From positions 1 to 29,461 of the forward strand of contig JBKPRJ010000038.1 in the NCBI GenBank assembly GCA_046734455.1: 29,461 bases of DNA. The letters run 5' to 3'. The translations under genes were made by a program, and so were the position numbers. Below the pieces are notes generated by a model. The model saw only the letters and a list, made by a program, of their open reading frames with translations, had not been told where the DNA came from and searched no databases. Positions within the stretch are counted from its first letter, which is position 1. Each line of letters starts with the position of its first letter. Origin of the DNA: DATEOR01 sp046734455 (lineage in GTDB: Bacteria; Actinomycetota; Thermoleophilia; Gaiellales; Gaiellaceae). This document shows positions 6,404-13,408 of this stretch, in pieces.

Positions 6404-7110
6404 CCGTTCTTCTCTTCCTGCACGCCTTCCCGCTCGACTCGCGCATGTGGGCGGGTCAAGTGGACGTCTTCGAACAAGCCGGGTACGAGGTGATCGCACC
6501 CACGCTCCCCGGCCGTGATGCTGCCGACCCGAGCCTCTCGGCCTGGGCGGCGCGGATCCTGGAGCTTCTCCCCGGCGACTTCGTCCCGGTGGGCGTCTCG
6601 ATGGGCGGCTACCTCGCCTTCGAGCTGTGGCGCCAGGCGCCGAAGCGGATTCCTGCACTCGTCCTCGCCGACACGCGCGCGAACGCCGACGACGAGGCCG
6701 GCCGCGCGGCGCGGAAGGAGACCATTCGGCTCCTCCACGAAGAGGGCTTCGATGCGTTCTGGGACGGTCTCGCGCCGAAGCTCTTTTCGTCTGAAGCTTC
6801 CGAGTCCGTGGTCGAGGAAGCCCGGGAGATCGCGGCTGCTCAGCCAATCGAGAATCTGGTCGCTACCGCGCAAGCTCTGCGCGACCGGCCCGATTCGACC
6901 TCAACGCTGGCGGACATATCGGTGCCGACGCTCGTCCTCGTCGGCACGGAGGATGCGATGACTCCTCCAGCTGCGGCGAAGGAGATCCTCGGCGGCCTCG
7001 TGCACGGACGGTACGCCGAGATCCCGGGAGCGGGGCACCTCTCCCCCCTGGAGAGGCCCGCCGAGTTCAACGAGGAGCTGCACCTCTTTCTCCACGAGGT
7101 CGCCTCGTGA
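6400..7110 (+). CDS. Alpha/beta-fold hydrolase
   Basis: A 236-aa alpha/beta hydrolase with a complete triad: nucleophile Ser67 in GVSMGG, Asp185 in GTEDAMTPP and His213 in GAGHLSPLE. The oxyanion-region motif LHAFPLDSRMW lies at the N-terminus. It is related to esterases, BioH and 3-oxoadipate enol-lactonase-like proteins. Given hmgA upstream a role with aromatic breakdown products is possible, but the sequence does not settle the substrate. GTG 6400 overlaps the preceding stop (GTGA). The rhodanese gene overlaps its own end in the same way, so expression is probably coupled. Confidence 0.9.
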   Translation: MTVLLFLHAFPLDSRMWAGQVDVFEQAGYEVIAPTLPGRDAADPSLSAWAARILELLPGDFVPVGVSMGGYLAFELWRQAPKRIPALVLADTRANADDEAGRAARKETIRLLHEEGFDAFWDGLAPKLFSSEASESVVEEAREIAAAQPIENLVATAQALRDRPDSTSTLADISVPTLVLVGTEDAMTPPAAAKEILGGLVHGRYAEIPGAGHLSPLERPAEFNEELHLFLHEVAS

Positions 7111-7427
7111 CCGGGGACGAGCTCGCCCGCCTCCTCGCGGAGGGCTCCGTGACGGTCGTCGACGTGCGCTCGCCGGAGGAGTTCTCGGGCGAGGCCGGCT
7201 ATCCGTGCGATCCGCGCCAGGGTCACATCGAGGGAGCCGTCAACGTGCCGCTCGAAGTCCTCATGGTCGACATGGAGACCGCCCTCGCCGATCTCGACAC
7301 CTCGCGGCCCATCGTCGCCTACTGCCACTCGGGCCAGCGCTCGGAGATGGCCGCGGCGCTCTTGCGGGCCGCAGGCCACGACGCCGTCAATTACGAAGGC
7401 TCGTGGCACGAATGGTCACGCCGCTAG
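7107..7427 (+). CDS. Single-domain rhodanese (sulfurtransferase)
   Basis: A 106-aa single rhodanese domain with catalytic Cys73 in the loop CHSGQRS, and the family motifs VVDVRSPEEF and GHIEGAVNVP. Rhodaneses carry a persulfide on this Cys and transfer sulfur to acceptors such as cyanide or thioredoxin. No signal peptide is present, so it is cytoplasmic. GTG 7107 overlaps the hydrolase stop (GTGA), making it the last gene of the hmgA-led run. Downstream, the REPIN-like palindromes lie between it and the convergent amidotransferase gene and may end transcription. Confidence 0.93.
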   Translation: MTGDELARLLAEGSVTVVDVRSPEEFSGEAGYPCDPRQGHIEGAVNVPLEVLMVDMETALADLDTSRPIVAYCHSGQRSEMAAALLRAAGHDAVNYEGSWHEWSRR

Positions 7428-7445
7428 CGGACGCTGACCCATTGA

Positions 7446-7587
7446 GACACCGGGGTCAGACCCCTGTGACACTCCGGGTCGTGTCCAAGAGAGACACCCA
7501 ACGGGATGGATGCTGGGAGAAGGGCGTTTTCGCGCGTTCCCTGCGACTGACCGAACAGGACATGCCCAGGGGTCAGACCCCTGTGTC
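7446..7587. repeat. REPIN-like element: two inverted REP palindromes around a 104-bp core
   Basis: The 17-bp word GGGGTCAGACCCCTGTG occurs at 7452-7468 and 7569-7585. Each copy holds the palindrome GGGGTC-A-GACCCC. The outer flanks are inverted (GACAC at 7446-7450, GTGTC at 7583-7587), so the unit is a 142-bp inverted pair, like REPINs mobilised by RAYT transposases. It fills the gap between two convergent genes, a usual REP location. It encodes no protein and no RAYT gene is in the window. The 7428-7606 gap holds nothing else I can identify. Confidence 0.7.
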
Positions 7588-7606
7588 CACAAAGGACGGG
7601 GCGGTT

Positions 7607-8269
7607 CTACTGGGCGGCGTCCAAGAAGGCGTGCGCGAGCGCACGGCCGAGGTCGTTCCACCGGCCGACGGGCTCGAGCGGGATCGGTGGCGCCGAGCCA
7701 TCCGACCCGGCCCTCCAGGCCTCCAGCATCTCCCGGGTGACCTCGGGATGGAACTGCACGCCCCAGGCGGCCTCCCCGACCTTGAAGGCTTGCGCGCAGA
7801 CGGGGTTTCTCGCTAGGAGTACTCCGCCCGGCGGGACCTCGAAGGCGTAGCTGTGCCACTCGAAGGCCTCGAAGCGTTCCGGGAGGGCGCCGATCACGGG
7901 GTCGGACGCGCCTTCGGGCGTGAGCTCGACCTCGAACCAGCCGATCTCCGGGCGCCGCGCCGGCCCCACGTGCGCGCCGACAGCGCGGGCGAGCAGCTGG
8001 CCGCCGAGGCAGACCCCCATAATCGGCTGCCCGCGCTCGACGGCGTCGCGCATGAGGTCGTGCTGACCGGGGAGCCACGGGTGCCTGTCCTCCTGGTCGA
8101 CGTGCATCGAGCCGCCGAAGACGACGAGCGCCTCGAAGCTCTCGGCGGGCTCGGGCAGCGGGCCCTGTGAGACGTTCCATTCCAGGAGCTCGTCGCCGCG
8201 CTCGCGGACCACGTCGGCGAAGAGGCCCGCGCGGCCGTCGTGCTCGTGCGTCAGGCAGAGGACGCGCAT
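7607..8269 (-). CDS. Class I glutamine amidotransferase (GMP synthase-like)
   Basis: A 220-aa stand-alone class I GATase domain. The triad is visible: Cys87 in GVCLGGQLLA, and His174 and Glu176 in VQFHPEVT. The protein begins MRVLCLTHEH and has the FGGSMHVDQE loop typical of GuaA-like amidotransferase homologues. Such proteins transfer glutamine ammonia to a partner or hydrolyse gamma-glutamyl compounds; no partner synthetase is adjacent. It is not an obvious PabA, although pabB lies nearby. A TAGACT box 6 nt before ATG 8269 on the minus strand suggests a leaderless transcript. It is divergent from the small repeat protein at 8340. Confidence 0.9.
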   Translation of the reverse strand: MRVLCLTHEHDGRAGLFADVVRERGDELLEWNVSQGPLPEPAESFEALVVFGGSMHVDQEDRHPWLPGQHDLMRDAVERGQPIMGVCLGGQLLARAVGAHVGPARRPEIGWFEVELTPEGASDPVIGALPERFEAFEWHSYAFEVPPGGVLLARNPVCAQAFKVGEAAWGVQFHPEVTREMLEAWRAGSDGSAPPIPLEPVGRWNDLGRALAHAFLDAAQ

Positions 8270-8275
8270 GGCGCG

Positions 8276-8281
8276 AGTCTA
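8276..8281 (-). promoter_or_regulatory. -10 box of leaderless amidotransferase gene
   Basis: On the minus strand TAGACT ends 6 nt before the ATG at 8269. No Shine-Dalgarno is present. Confidence 0.5.
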
Positions 8282-8339
8282 GGGAAGAGGATCGGGGCCC
8301 GAGCCGTCCTGTTCGCATCAGCTTTGGAAGGAGAAGACG

Positions 8340-8675
8340 ATGCAGCAGGGACGAAGCAGAAAGCTCAAGACGCTGGCGGCGACGCTCGCAGTCGCCGCTC
8401 TCGGGGCTCCCGTGACCCAGGCGGCGGTCAGCGTGGACGCACGGCACCAGGCTCTCCTCGACAAGGGAGCGCAGGCGCAGGTCGATCCTCGGCACCAGGC
8501 ACTGCTCCGGCACGGCGCCGAAGGACCGGCGGTCTACGTCACGTCGGCACCCGTGCCGGCCTCCGACGGAACCGACTGGGCGAGCATCGGGCTCGGCACG
8601 GGCGCGGGATTCGCGGTGCTGGTGCTCGGTGCTGGCACCGCGCTCGTCAGCCGCAGGAAGCTCGCGAGCGCCTGA
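8340..8675 (+). CDS. Small exported/membrane protein with RHQALL repeat
   Basis: A 111-aa protein of unknown function. Residues ~8-30 form a signal peptide: basic MQQGRSRKLK, a hydrophobic core, then an AxA-like site near TQAAV. Two near-copies follow, DARHQALLDKGAQ and DPRHQALLRHGAE, with the shared core RHQALL. A Thr/Ser/Pro linker leads to a C-terminal transmembrane helix (about 85-103) ending in basic SRRKLASA, so it is probably anchored with the repeat outside. It has a strong Shine-Dalgarno (GGAAGGAG) before ATG 8340, unlike most genes here. The stop touches the convergent pabC end. Confidence 0.8.
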   Translation: MQQGRSRKLKTLAATLAVAALGAPVTQAAVSVDARHQALLDKGAQAQVDPRHQALLRHGAEGPAVYVTSAPVPASDGTDWASIGLGTGAGFAVLVLGAGTALVSRRKLASA

Positions 8676-9530
8676 TCAGCGCTCGGCCGCCCGCCGCAGC
8701 GCGTCCTGGAGCTCCCGTGCCGCCCGGCCGGGGGCTCCGTCGCCCACGGGAGCTCCGTCGAGCTCGACGACCGGCATCACCTCGCGGATCGACGAGGACG
8801 TAAAGGCCTCGTTCGCTCGCGCCAGGTGCTCGAGCGGGAAGACGCCTTCGCGGACCTCGTACCCCGCTGCGGCTGCCTCCTCCACCAGCGTCGCCCGCGT
8901 GACGCCCGCGAGGATCCCGAGCTCGAGCGCCGGTGTGTAGAGGACGTCGTCGTCGCGCCACCAGACGTTTGTCACGGGGCCCTCGAGGACGACGTCACCG
9001 GAGCCGAGGAAGACGGCGTCGTCGGCGCCTCGCCGTTTCGCCTCGGCCTCGGCCGCCATGTTCACGGCATAGCTCGTCGACTTCACGCCTCCCAGGAGCC
9101 ACGGGGCGGAGGCGCGCAAAGTGGGATCGAGGCCGAGTTGTATCGAGACCAGCCTGATACCGCGCTCGCGGAGCTCGTCCAGTCCTTCAGGAAGCGTGCT
9201 CACCATCGCGACCTGGGTGGGGCTCGTGGCGCCGTTCCGGCCCGGCGTGACGAAGAGCCGCAGCATCGCGTCGGGGGCCGAGGCAGCCTCGAGCGCGAGC
9301 CCGGCGAGGCGGGCGAGCTCCTCGGTGTCGATGCGGCCGATCTCGACCCGTGCGGCGGAGCCGGCGAGCCTGGCCAGGTGCTCCTCGAGCTTGAAGGGAC
9401 GGCCGGCGTAGACGCGCGTCGTCTCGAAAGCGGCGCGGCTGCGGAGGAACGCCTCGTCGTCCACGTGCAGGATCGGCTCGTCGGGATCGACGAGGCCGCG
9501 CCCGCCCACTGCGAGGGCGAGCAGGGTCAC
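8676..9530 (-). CDS. pabC: Aminodeoxychorismate lyase / class IV aminotransferase
   Basis: A 284-aa fold-type IV PLP enzyme, probably 4-amino-4-deoxychorismate lyase (to p-aminobenzoate and pyruvate) in folate synthesis. The PLP Lys is Lys150 in GGVKSTSYA; Glu183 in VVLEGPVTNVW and the GILAGVTRATL phosphate-binding motif are in place. The family also includes branched-chain and D-amino acid aminotransferases, so the assignment leans on pabB directly upstream. GTG 9530 overlaps the pabB stop (GTGA). Reading further upstream in this frame gives only an Arg/Gly-rich extension, so this start is preferred. Confidence 0.88.
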   Translation of the reverse strand: MTLLALAVGGRGLVDPDEPILHVDDEAFLRSRAAFETTRVYAGRPFKLEEHLARLAGSAARVEIGRIDTEELARLAGLALEAASAPDAMLRLFVTPGRNGATSPTQVAMVSTLPEGLDELRERGIRLVSIQLGLDPTLRASAPWLLGGVKSTSYAVNMAAEAEAKRRGADDAVFLGSGDVVLEGPVTNVWWRDDDVLYTPALELGILAGVTRATLVEEAAAAGYEVREGVFPLEHLARANEAFTSSSIREVMPVVELDGAPVGDGAPGRAARELQDALRRAAER

Positions 9531-10582
9531 GTGGCGGCGGGCTCCTCGACCGGTGCGCCGACCGCGGCGAGGAGCGGCCGCGCCTTCACCCACGACTCCT
9601 CGATCTCCTCATGCGGGTCCGAATCCCACACGATCCCGCCGCCGACCCAGAGGTGGATGCGGTCCTCGGCGACCGCGAAGGTGCGGATCGTGAGTGCGAG
9701 CTCGAGGTTGCCGTTCGGCCACACGCGGCCGAGCGCGCCCATCGAGGCGCCGCGGCCGACGGGCTCGAGCGCGGCGATGTGGTCGATGGCGGAGATCTTC
9801 GGAGCCCCCGTCACCGAGCCTCCGGGGAAGGTGGCCTCGAGGAGCTCGGCGAGCCCGACCTCGGGTCGTAGGCGTCCCTCGACGGTCGTGACGAGATGCG
9901 CAACTCCCGCGAGCTCGTGCTCGGCCATCAGGTCGGGCCAGCGGATCGAGCCGGGATCGCAGACTCTGGACAGGTCGTTGCGCTCGAGGTCGACGATCAT
10001 CACGTGCTCGGCGGCATCCTTCTCCGAGCCCTGCAGGTCTTCGGCGGCGTCCAGCGGGCGCGTCCCCTTGATCGGCTTCGTCCAGACGCGGTCGCCGCGG
10101 CGGGCGAGGAAGAGCTCTGGCGAGGCGGAGACAATCGTCCAGCCGTCGCCGGTGAGCGGGCGGGGATGGAGCGGGCGGAGGGATTCGAAAGCCGCGCAGA
10201 GCCCCTCCGGGTCGCCGTCGAACGGCGCGGAGAGATGCTGGACCACATTGACCTGGTACACATCGCCGCGCTCGATCGCCGTCTTCACCGCCTCGACGGC
10301 GTCCGCGTACGCGCCGTCCGTCCAGGTTCGCTTCCACTCACCGATCCGGAATTCGCCGGCGGGTCGGGGAGCTTCGGCGGCCCGCACACGGCAGGCCGCC
10401 AGCGGGAGCGGGCACGGCTCCGGAGGATCAGCGTGCGGCTCGCGACGAAGCCCCCGCGAGACCCCGTACCCGAGGTAGAGGTCGGCGACGACGCCTTGGG
10501 CTTCGCCGCCGAAGAACCCGGCCGCGCGAAGGTAGTCCTCGATCGCGGCGAACGCGCCGTCCGGCGAGTGCAGCTCCAGCAC
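9527..10582 (-). CDS. pabB: Aminodeoxychorismate synthase component I
   Basis: A 351-aa chorismate-binding enzyme forming 4-amino-4-deoxychorismate, the first PABA/folate step. The PIKGTRPLD motif, with the Lys typical of PabB rather than TrpE (PIAGT), supports the assignment. HVMIVDLERNDLSRV, FPGGSVTGAPK and the C-terminal VGGGIVWDSDP are the conserved active-site blocks. It is shorter at the N-terminus than E. coli PabB (~450 aa), as in the compact PabB forms. GTG 10582 is taken because a TAGCGT box lies 7 nt upstream and the next gene is divergent. The amidotransferase subunit PabA is not in the window. pabC overlaps its end. Confidence 0.92.
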   Translation of the reverse strand: MLELHSPDGAFAAIEDYLRAAGFFGGEAQGVVADLYLGYGVSRGLRREPHADPPEPCPLPLAACRVRAAEAPRPAGEFRIGEWKRTWTDGAYADAVEAVKTAIERGDVYQVNVVQHLSAPFDGDPEGLCAAFESLRPLHPRPLTGDGWTIVSASPELFLARRGDRVWTKPIKGTRPLDAAEDLQGSEKDAAEHVMIVDLERNDLSRVCDPGSIRWPDLMAEHELAGVAHLVTTVEGRLRPEVGLAELLEATFPGGSVTGAPKISAIDHIAALEPVGRGASMGALGRVWPNGNLELALTIRTFAVAEDRIHLWVGGGIVWDSDPHEEIEESWVKARPLLAAVGAPVEEPAAT

Positions 10583-10589
10583 GTACCGA

Positions 10590-10595
10590 ACGCTA
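10590..10595 (-). promoter_or_regulatory. -10 box of leaderless pabB
   Basis: On the minus strand TAGCGT ends 7 nt before GTG 10582. It lies in the left arm of a 15-bp palindrome (CGCTAC-CCG-GTAGCG, 10591-10605) midway between pabB and murI, which might be an operator for one or both. Confidence 0.45.
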
Positions 10596-10609
10596 CCCGG
10601 TAGCGCTCC

Positions 10610-10615
10610 TAGAAT
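10610..10615 (+). promoter_or_regulatory. -10 box of leaderless murI
   Basis: TAGAAT lies 6 nt before GTG 10622, with no Shine-Dalgarno. Both divergent promoters must fit in the 39-bp gap between pabB and murI. Confidence 0.55.
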
Positions 10616-10621
10616 CCTGGC

Positions 10622-11440
10622 GTGGACACACGGCCCATCGGCATCTTCGACTCCGGCGCCGGGGGCCTGACCGTCCTCCACGAGTGCCTCGTCACGCTGC
10701 CGCACGAGGACTTCGTCTACCTCGGCGACGGCGCGCGGTGCCCGTACGGCCCCAGGCCGCGCGACGAGATCCGCCGCTTCGCGCACGAGATCGCCTCCTA
10801 CCTCGAGGACGCGGGCGTCAAGCTGATCGTCGCGGCCTGCAACTCGGCCACGGCGGCGGCCCTGCCGCAGCTGCAGGAGAAGCTCGAGGTGCCGGTGATC
10901 GGCGTCCTCGCCCCCGAGGCGCACGCGGCGGTGCAGGCCACGAGGAACCGGCGGATCGGCGTCCTCGCGACCGAGGCGACCGTCGCGAGCGGCCGCTACA
11001 CGGATGCCATCCACGCGCTCGACGCCGGCGCCCACATCGTCGAGACGGCCTGCCCGAGGCTCGTGCCGCTCATCGAGTCCGCGGCTCCGAACGAGGAGCT
11101 CGACGCCGCCGTCCGCGAGTACGCGCAGCCGCTCAAGGCCGCGGACGTGGACACCGTCATCCTCGGCTGCACGCACTATCCGCTGATCAAGCCGGTCTTC
11201 GAGCGCGTCCTCGGCCGCCGGACGACGCTGATCTTCTCGGCCGTCGAGACCGCCCGCGAGGTGGCGGAGACCCTCGAGCGCAAGCGGATCGAGAACGACC
11301 CCGCGCGCGAGGGGCGCTCGCGCTTCCTCACGACCGGCCCCGTCGACGAGTTCCGCGCGCTCGGCGAGCGCTTCCTGCAGCTTCCGCTCGCCGAGGTGGA
11401 GCAGGTCGCGGTCCGCGACCTCGAGCTGGCAGCCGCTTGA
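10622..11440 (+). CDS. murI: Glutamate racemase
   Basis: A 272-aa cofactor-independent racemase making D-glutamate for peptidoglycan. The two catalytic cysteines are visible: Cys73 in AACNSATAAA and Cys183 in LGCTHYPLIKP. The N-terminal signature PIGIFDSGAGGLTVL and PYGPRPRDEI are diagnostic, and the length is normal. GTG 10622 is preceded by a TAGAAT box at 6 nt. It heads a tight set with rph (1-nt overlap), mgtC and rdgB; murI-rph-rdgB linkage is familiar in Gram-positive genomes. Confidence 0.97.
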   Translation: MDTRPIGIFDSGAGGLTVLHECLVTLPHEDFVYLGDGARCPYGPRPRDEIRRFAHEIASYLEDAGVKLIVAACNSATAAALPQLQEKLEVPVIGVLAPEAHAAVQATRNRRIGVLATEATVASGRYTDAIHALDAGAHIVETACPRLVPLIESAAPNEELDAAVREYAQPLKAADVDTVILGCTHYPLIKPVFERVLGRRTTLIFSAVETAREVAETLERKRIENDPAREGRSRFLTTGPVDEFRALGERFLQLPLAEVEQVAVRDLELAAA

Positions 11441-12132
11441 TGCGGGACGGCCGGCGTCCCCACGAGCTGAGGCCGATCGACGTCGTCCCCGACTTCGTCG
11501 AGCAGGCCGACGGGTCCGTGCTCATCTCCTTCGGAAAGACGCGAGTCCTCTGCACCGCGTCGATCGAGGAGGGAGTCCCGCGCTGGCTCGTCGGCAGCGG
11601 CCGCGGATGGATGACGGCCGAGTACGGGATGCTGCCCGCGTCGACCGGCGAGCGGACGGCGCGGGAGGCCCGCTCCGGCCGCCAGGGTGGGCGGACGGTG
11701 GAGATCCAGCGACTCGTCGGGCGCTCGCTTCGGGCCGCCTACGACCTCGACAAGCTCGGCGAGCACACGATCTGGCTCGACTGCGACGTCATCCAGGCCG
11801 ACGGGGGAACGAGGACAGCCGCGATCAGCGGCGCCTGGATCGCGCTCGCCCGCGCGGCGAGGCGCAAGGGCTTGCCGGCCCCGATGGAGCGCGTCGGCGC
11901 CATCTCGGTGGGCATCGTCGGCGGCGAGCCGCTCCTCGACCTCGACTACGGGGAGGACTCGACCGCGGACGTCGACATGAACGTCGTCATGCGCGGCGAC
12001 GGCCGGCTCATCGAGGTGCAGGCAACCGCCGAGCGCAACGCCTACACGCGCGAGGAGCTGGATCGCCTCATCGATCTTGCTTCGGCCGGCATCGAGCAGA
12101 TCTTCGAAATCCAGGCGAAGGCGGCGACGTGA
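11440..12132 (+). CDS. rph: Ribonuclease PH
   Basis: A 230-aa phosphorolytic 3'-5' exoribonuclease that trims tRNA 3' ends, working as a hexameric ring. Family landmarks are RPHELRPI at the N-terminus, SFGKTRVLCTASIEEGVP, GWMTAEYGMLPAST, the arginine-rich ARSGRQGGRTVEIQRLVGRSLRA, and the acidic catalytic block LDLDYGEDSTADVDMNVVM. ATG 11440 overlaps the murI stop by one base, and its own stop overlaps the mgtC start (GTGA). Length is slightly under the usual ~240 aa, with no missing motif. Confidence 0.97.
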   Translation: MRDGRRPHELRPIDVVPDFVEQADGSVLISFGKTRVLCTASIEEGVPRWLVGSGRGWMTAEYGMLPASTGERTAREARSGRQGGRTVEIQRLVGRSLRAAYDLDKLGEHTIWLDCDVIQADGGTRTAAISGAWIALARAARRKGLPAPMERVGAISVGIVGGEPLLDLDYGEDSTADVDMNVVMRGDGRLIEVQATAERNAYTREELDRLIDLASAGIEQIFEIQAKAAT

Positions 12133-12815
12133 TCCCCGACATCTCGATCGGCGAGATCGCCCTTCGGCTCGTCATCGCCGCGGCGCTGAGCGGTCTTGTC
12201 GGGCTCGAGCGCGAGTGGCGGGAGCGCGCGGCGGGTCTCCGCACACACATGCTCGTGGGAGTCGGGTCTGCGCTCTTCACGCTCATCTCCGCCTACGGCT
12301 TCAATGAGTTCCTCGTCGGCGGATCGAACGTCGTGCGGGCGGATCCTTCGCGCATCGCGGCGCAGATCGTCACCGGCATCGGCTTCCTCGGCGCGGGCGC
12401 GATCATGCGCCAGGGGCTCAACATCCGCGGCTTGACGACCGCTGCGGGCCTCTGGGTGGTCGCGGCCATCGGCATGGCGGTGGGCGCCGGGTACTACTCC
12501 GGTGCGCTGATCGGAACCGGGGTCGTCCTGTTCGGCCTCGGGCCGCTGCGCTGGGCCGAGGGCTACATCGTCGCGCGTCGCCGGGCGGCCGGCCGCCTCG
12601 AGGTCGACCTGCGGCCCGACCAGCCGCTCGCTCCCGTCCTGGGGATGCTCGAGGCACGGCGGGCCAAGGTGGAGAGGATCCAGCTCGAGGAGGCCGGCGA
12701 CGAGGGGCGCGAGCTCCGGCTCGAGGTCGTCCTGCCGCCGTCCGTCTCCGGGCGCGACGTGGTCGAGCGCCTGTCCGAGCTGGACGAGGTTCTCTCGGTC
12801 CGTTGGGACGAATAA
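12129..12815 (+). CDS. MgtC/SapB-family membrane protein
   Basis: A 228-aa membrane protein. The N-terminal MgtC domain begins with GLVGLEREWRERAAGLRTHMLVGVGSALFTLIS, then RIAAQIVTGIGFLGAGAI and GLTTAAGLWVVAAIGMAVG, giving four or five transmembrane helices up to about residue 145. A soluble ACT-like C-terminal domain (about 155-228) follows. Family members are linked to survival in low Mg2+ and to F-ATPase inhibition in pathogens; a transport role is unproven. GTG 12129 overlaps the rph stop. Its presence in a murI-rph-rdgB operon is unusual as far as I know. Confidence 0.92.
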   Translation: MIPDISIGEIALRLVIAAALSGLVGLEREWRERAAGLRTHMLVGVGSALFTLISAYGFNEFLVGGSNVVRADPSRIAAQIVTGIGFLGAGAIMRQGLNIRGLTTAAGLWVVAAIGMAVGAGYYSGALIGTGVVLFGLGPLRWAEGYIVARRRAAGRLEVDLRPDQPLAPVLGMLEARRAKVERIQLEEAGDEGRELRLEVVLPPSVSGRDVVERLSELDEVLSVRWDE

Positions 12816-13399
12816 ACGCAGTTTTCGCGTCGCGGAACGACGGCAAGCTCCGCGAGCTCCGCGCTCTCCTCCCGGACTGGGACATCGAGCAGCTCGGCGA
12901 CGTCGAGATGCCGGAGGAGACCGGCGCGACCTTCTACGAGAACGCAGTTGCCAAGGCGCGCTTCGCGCAGGGCGTGGCGCCCGGCCGCTGGACGATCGGC
13001 GAGGACTCCGGGCTCGAGGTCCACTGGCTCGGAGGCGTGCCGGGAATCCGCTCGGCCCGCTACGCGGGCGAGGATGCGACCGACGAGGAGAACGTCGCCA
13101 AGCTCCTCGAGGCGCTCACGGTCGCGGAGGGCACGGACCGTGGAGCGCGCTACGTGTCGGAGCTCGTCGTCCTCTCTCCGGACGGTTCGGAGGTTCGCGG
13201 CACCGGCATGCTCGAGGGCTCCATCGCCACGGAGCCGAGAGGGTCAGCGGGCTTCGGCTACGACCCGGTGTTCGTCCCGACCGGCGAGACGCGCACCGTC
13301 GCCGAGCTCGGGGATGAATGGAAGCGCGGGCACAGCCACCGTGCGGCGGCGGCCCGGGCTCTGCCCGCGGGGGTAGGCGGGGCGCCCGGAGAGATGTAG
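12803..13399 (+). CDS. rdgB: dITP/XTP pyrophosphatase (non-canonical purine NTPase)
   Basis: A 198-aa HAM1/RdgB enzyme hydrolysing dITP, dXTP and related deaminated nucleotides to monophosphates, keeping them out of DNA. Visible motifs are FASRNDGKLRELRALL (substrate loop), ATFYENAVAKARFA, the catalytic GEDSGLEV, GVPGIRSARYAG, GFGYDPVFVP and the C-terminal SHRAAAARAL. TTG 12803 (giving MGRINAVFASRN) is taken as the start. ATA at 12812 overlaps the mgtC TAA and would give a more typical N-terminus, so the true start is uncertain by three residues. It overlaps mgtC by 13 nt. Confidence 0.95.
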   Translation: MGRINAVFASRNDGKLRELRALLPDWDIEQLGDVEMPEETGATFYENAVAKARFAQGVAPGRWTIGEDSGLEVHWLGGVPGIRSARYAGEDATDEENVAKLLEALTVAEGTDRGARYVSELVVLSPDGSEVRGTGMLEGSIATEPRGSAGFGYDPVFVPTGETRTVAELGDEWKRGHSHRAAAARALPAGVGGAPGEM

Positions 13400-13402
13400 A
13401 TT
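13397..13402 (+). promoter_or_regulatory. -10 box of the leaderless cNMP-domain gene
   Basis: TAGATT lies 6 nt before GTG 13409 and overlaps the rdgB stop codon. No Shine-Dalgarno is present. Confidence 0.5.
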
Positions 13403-13408
13403 CCGCGC

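Noticed and set aside
7607..8269. Amidotransferase as the PabA partner of PabB
   Set aside because: Motifs and N-terminus look like the GuaA-type stand-alone GATase family, and it is separated from pabB-pabC by an opposite-strand gene with its own promoter.
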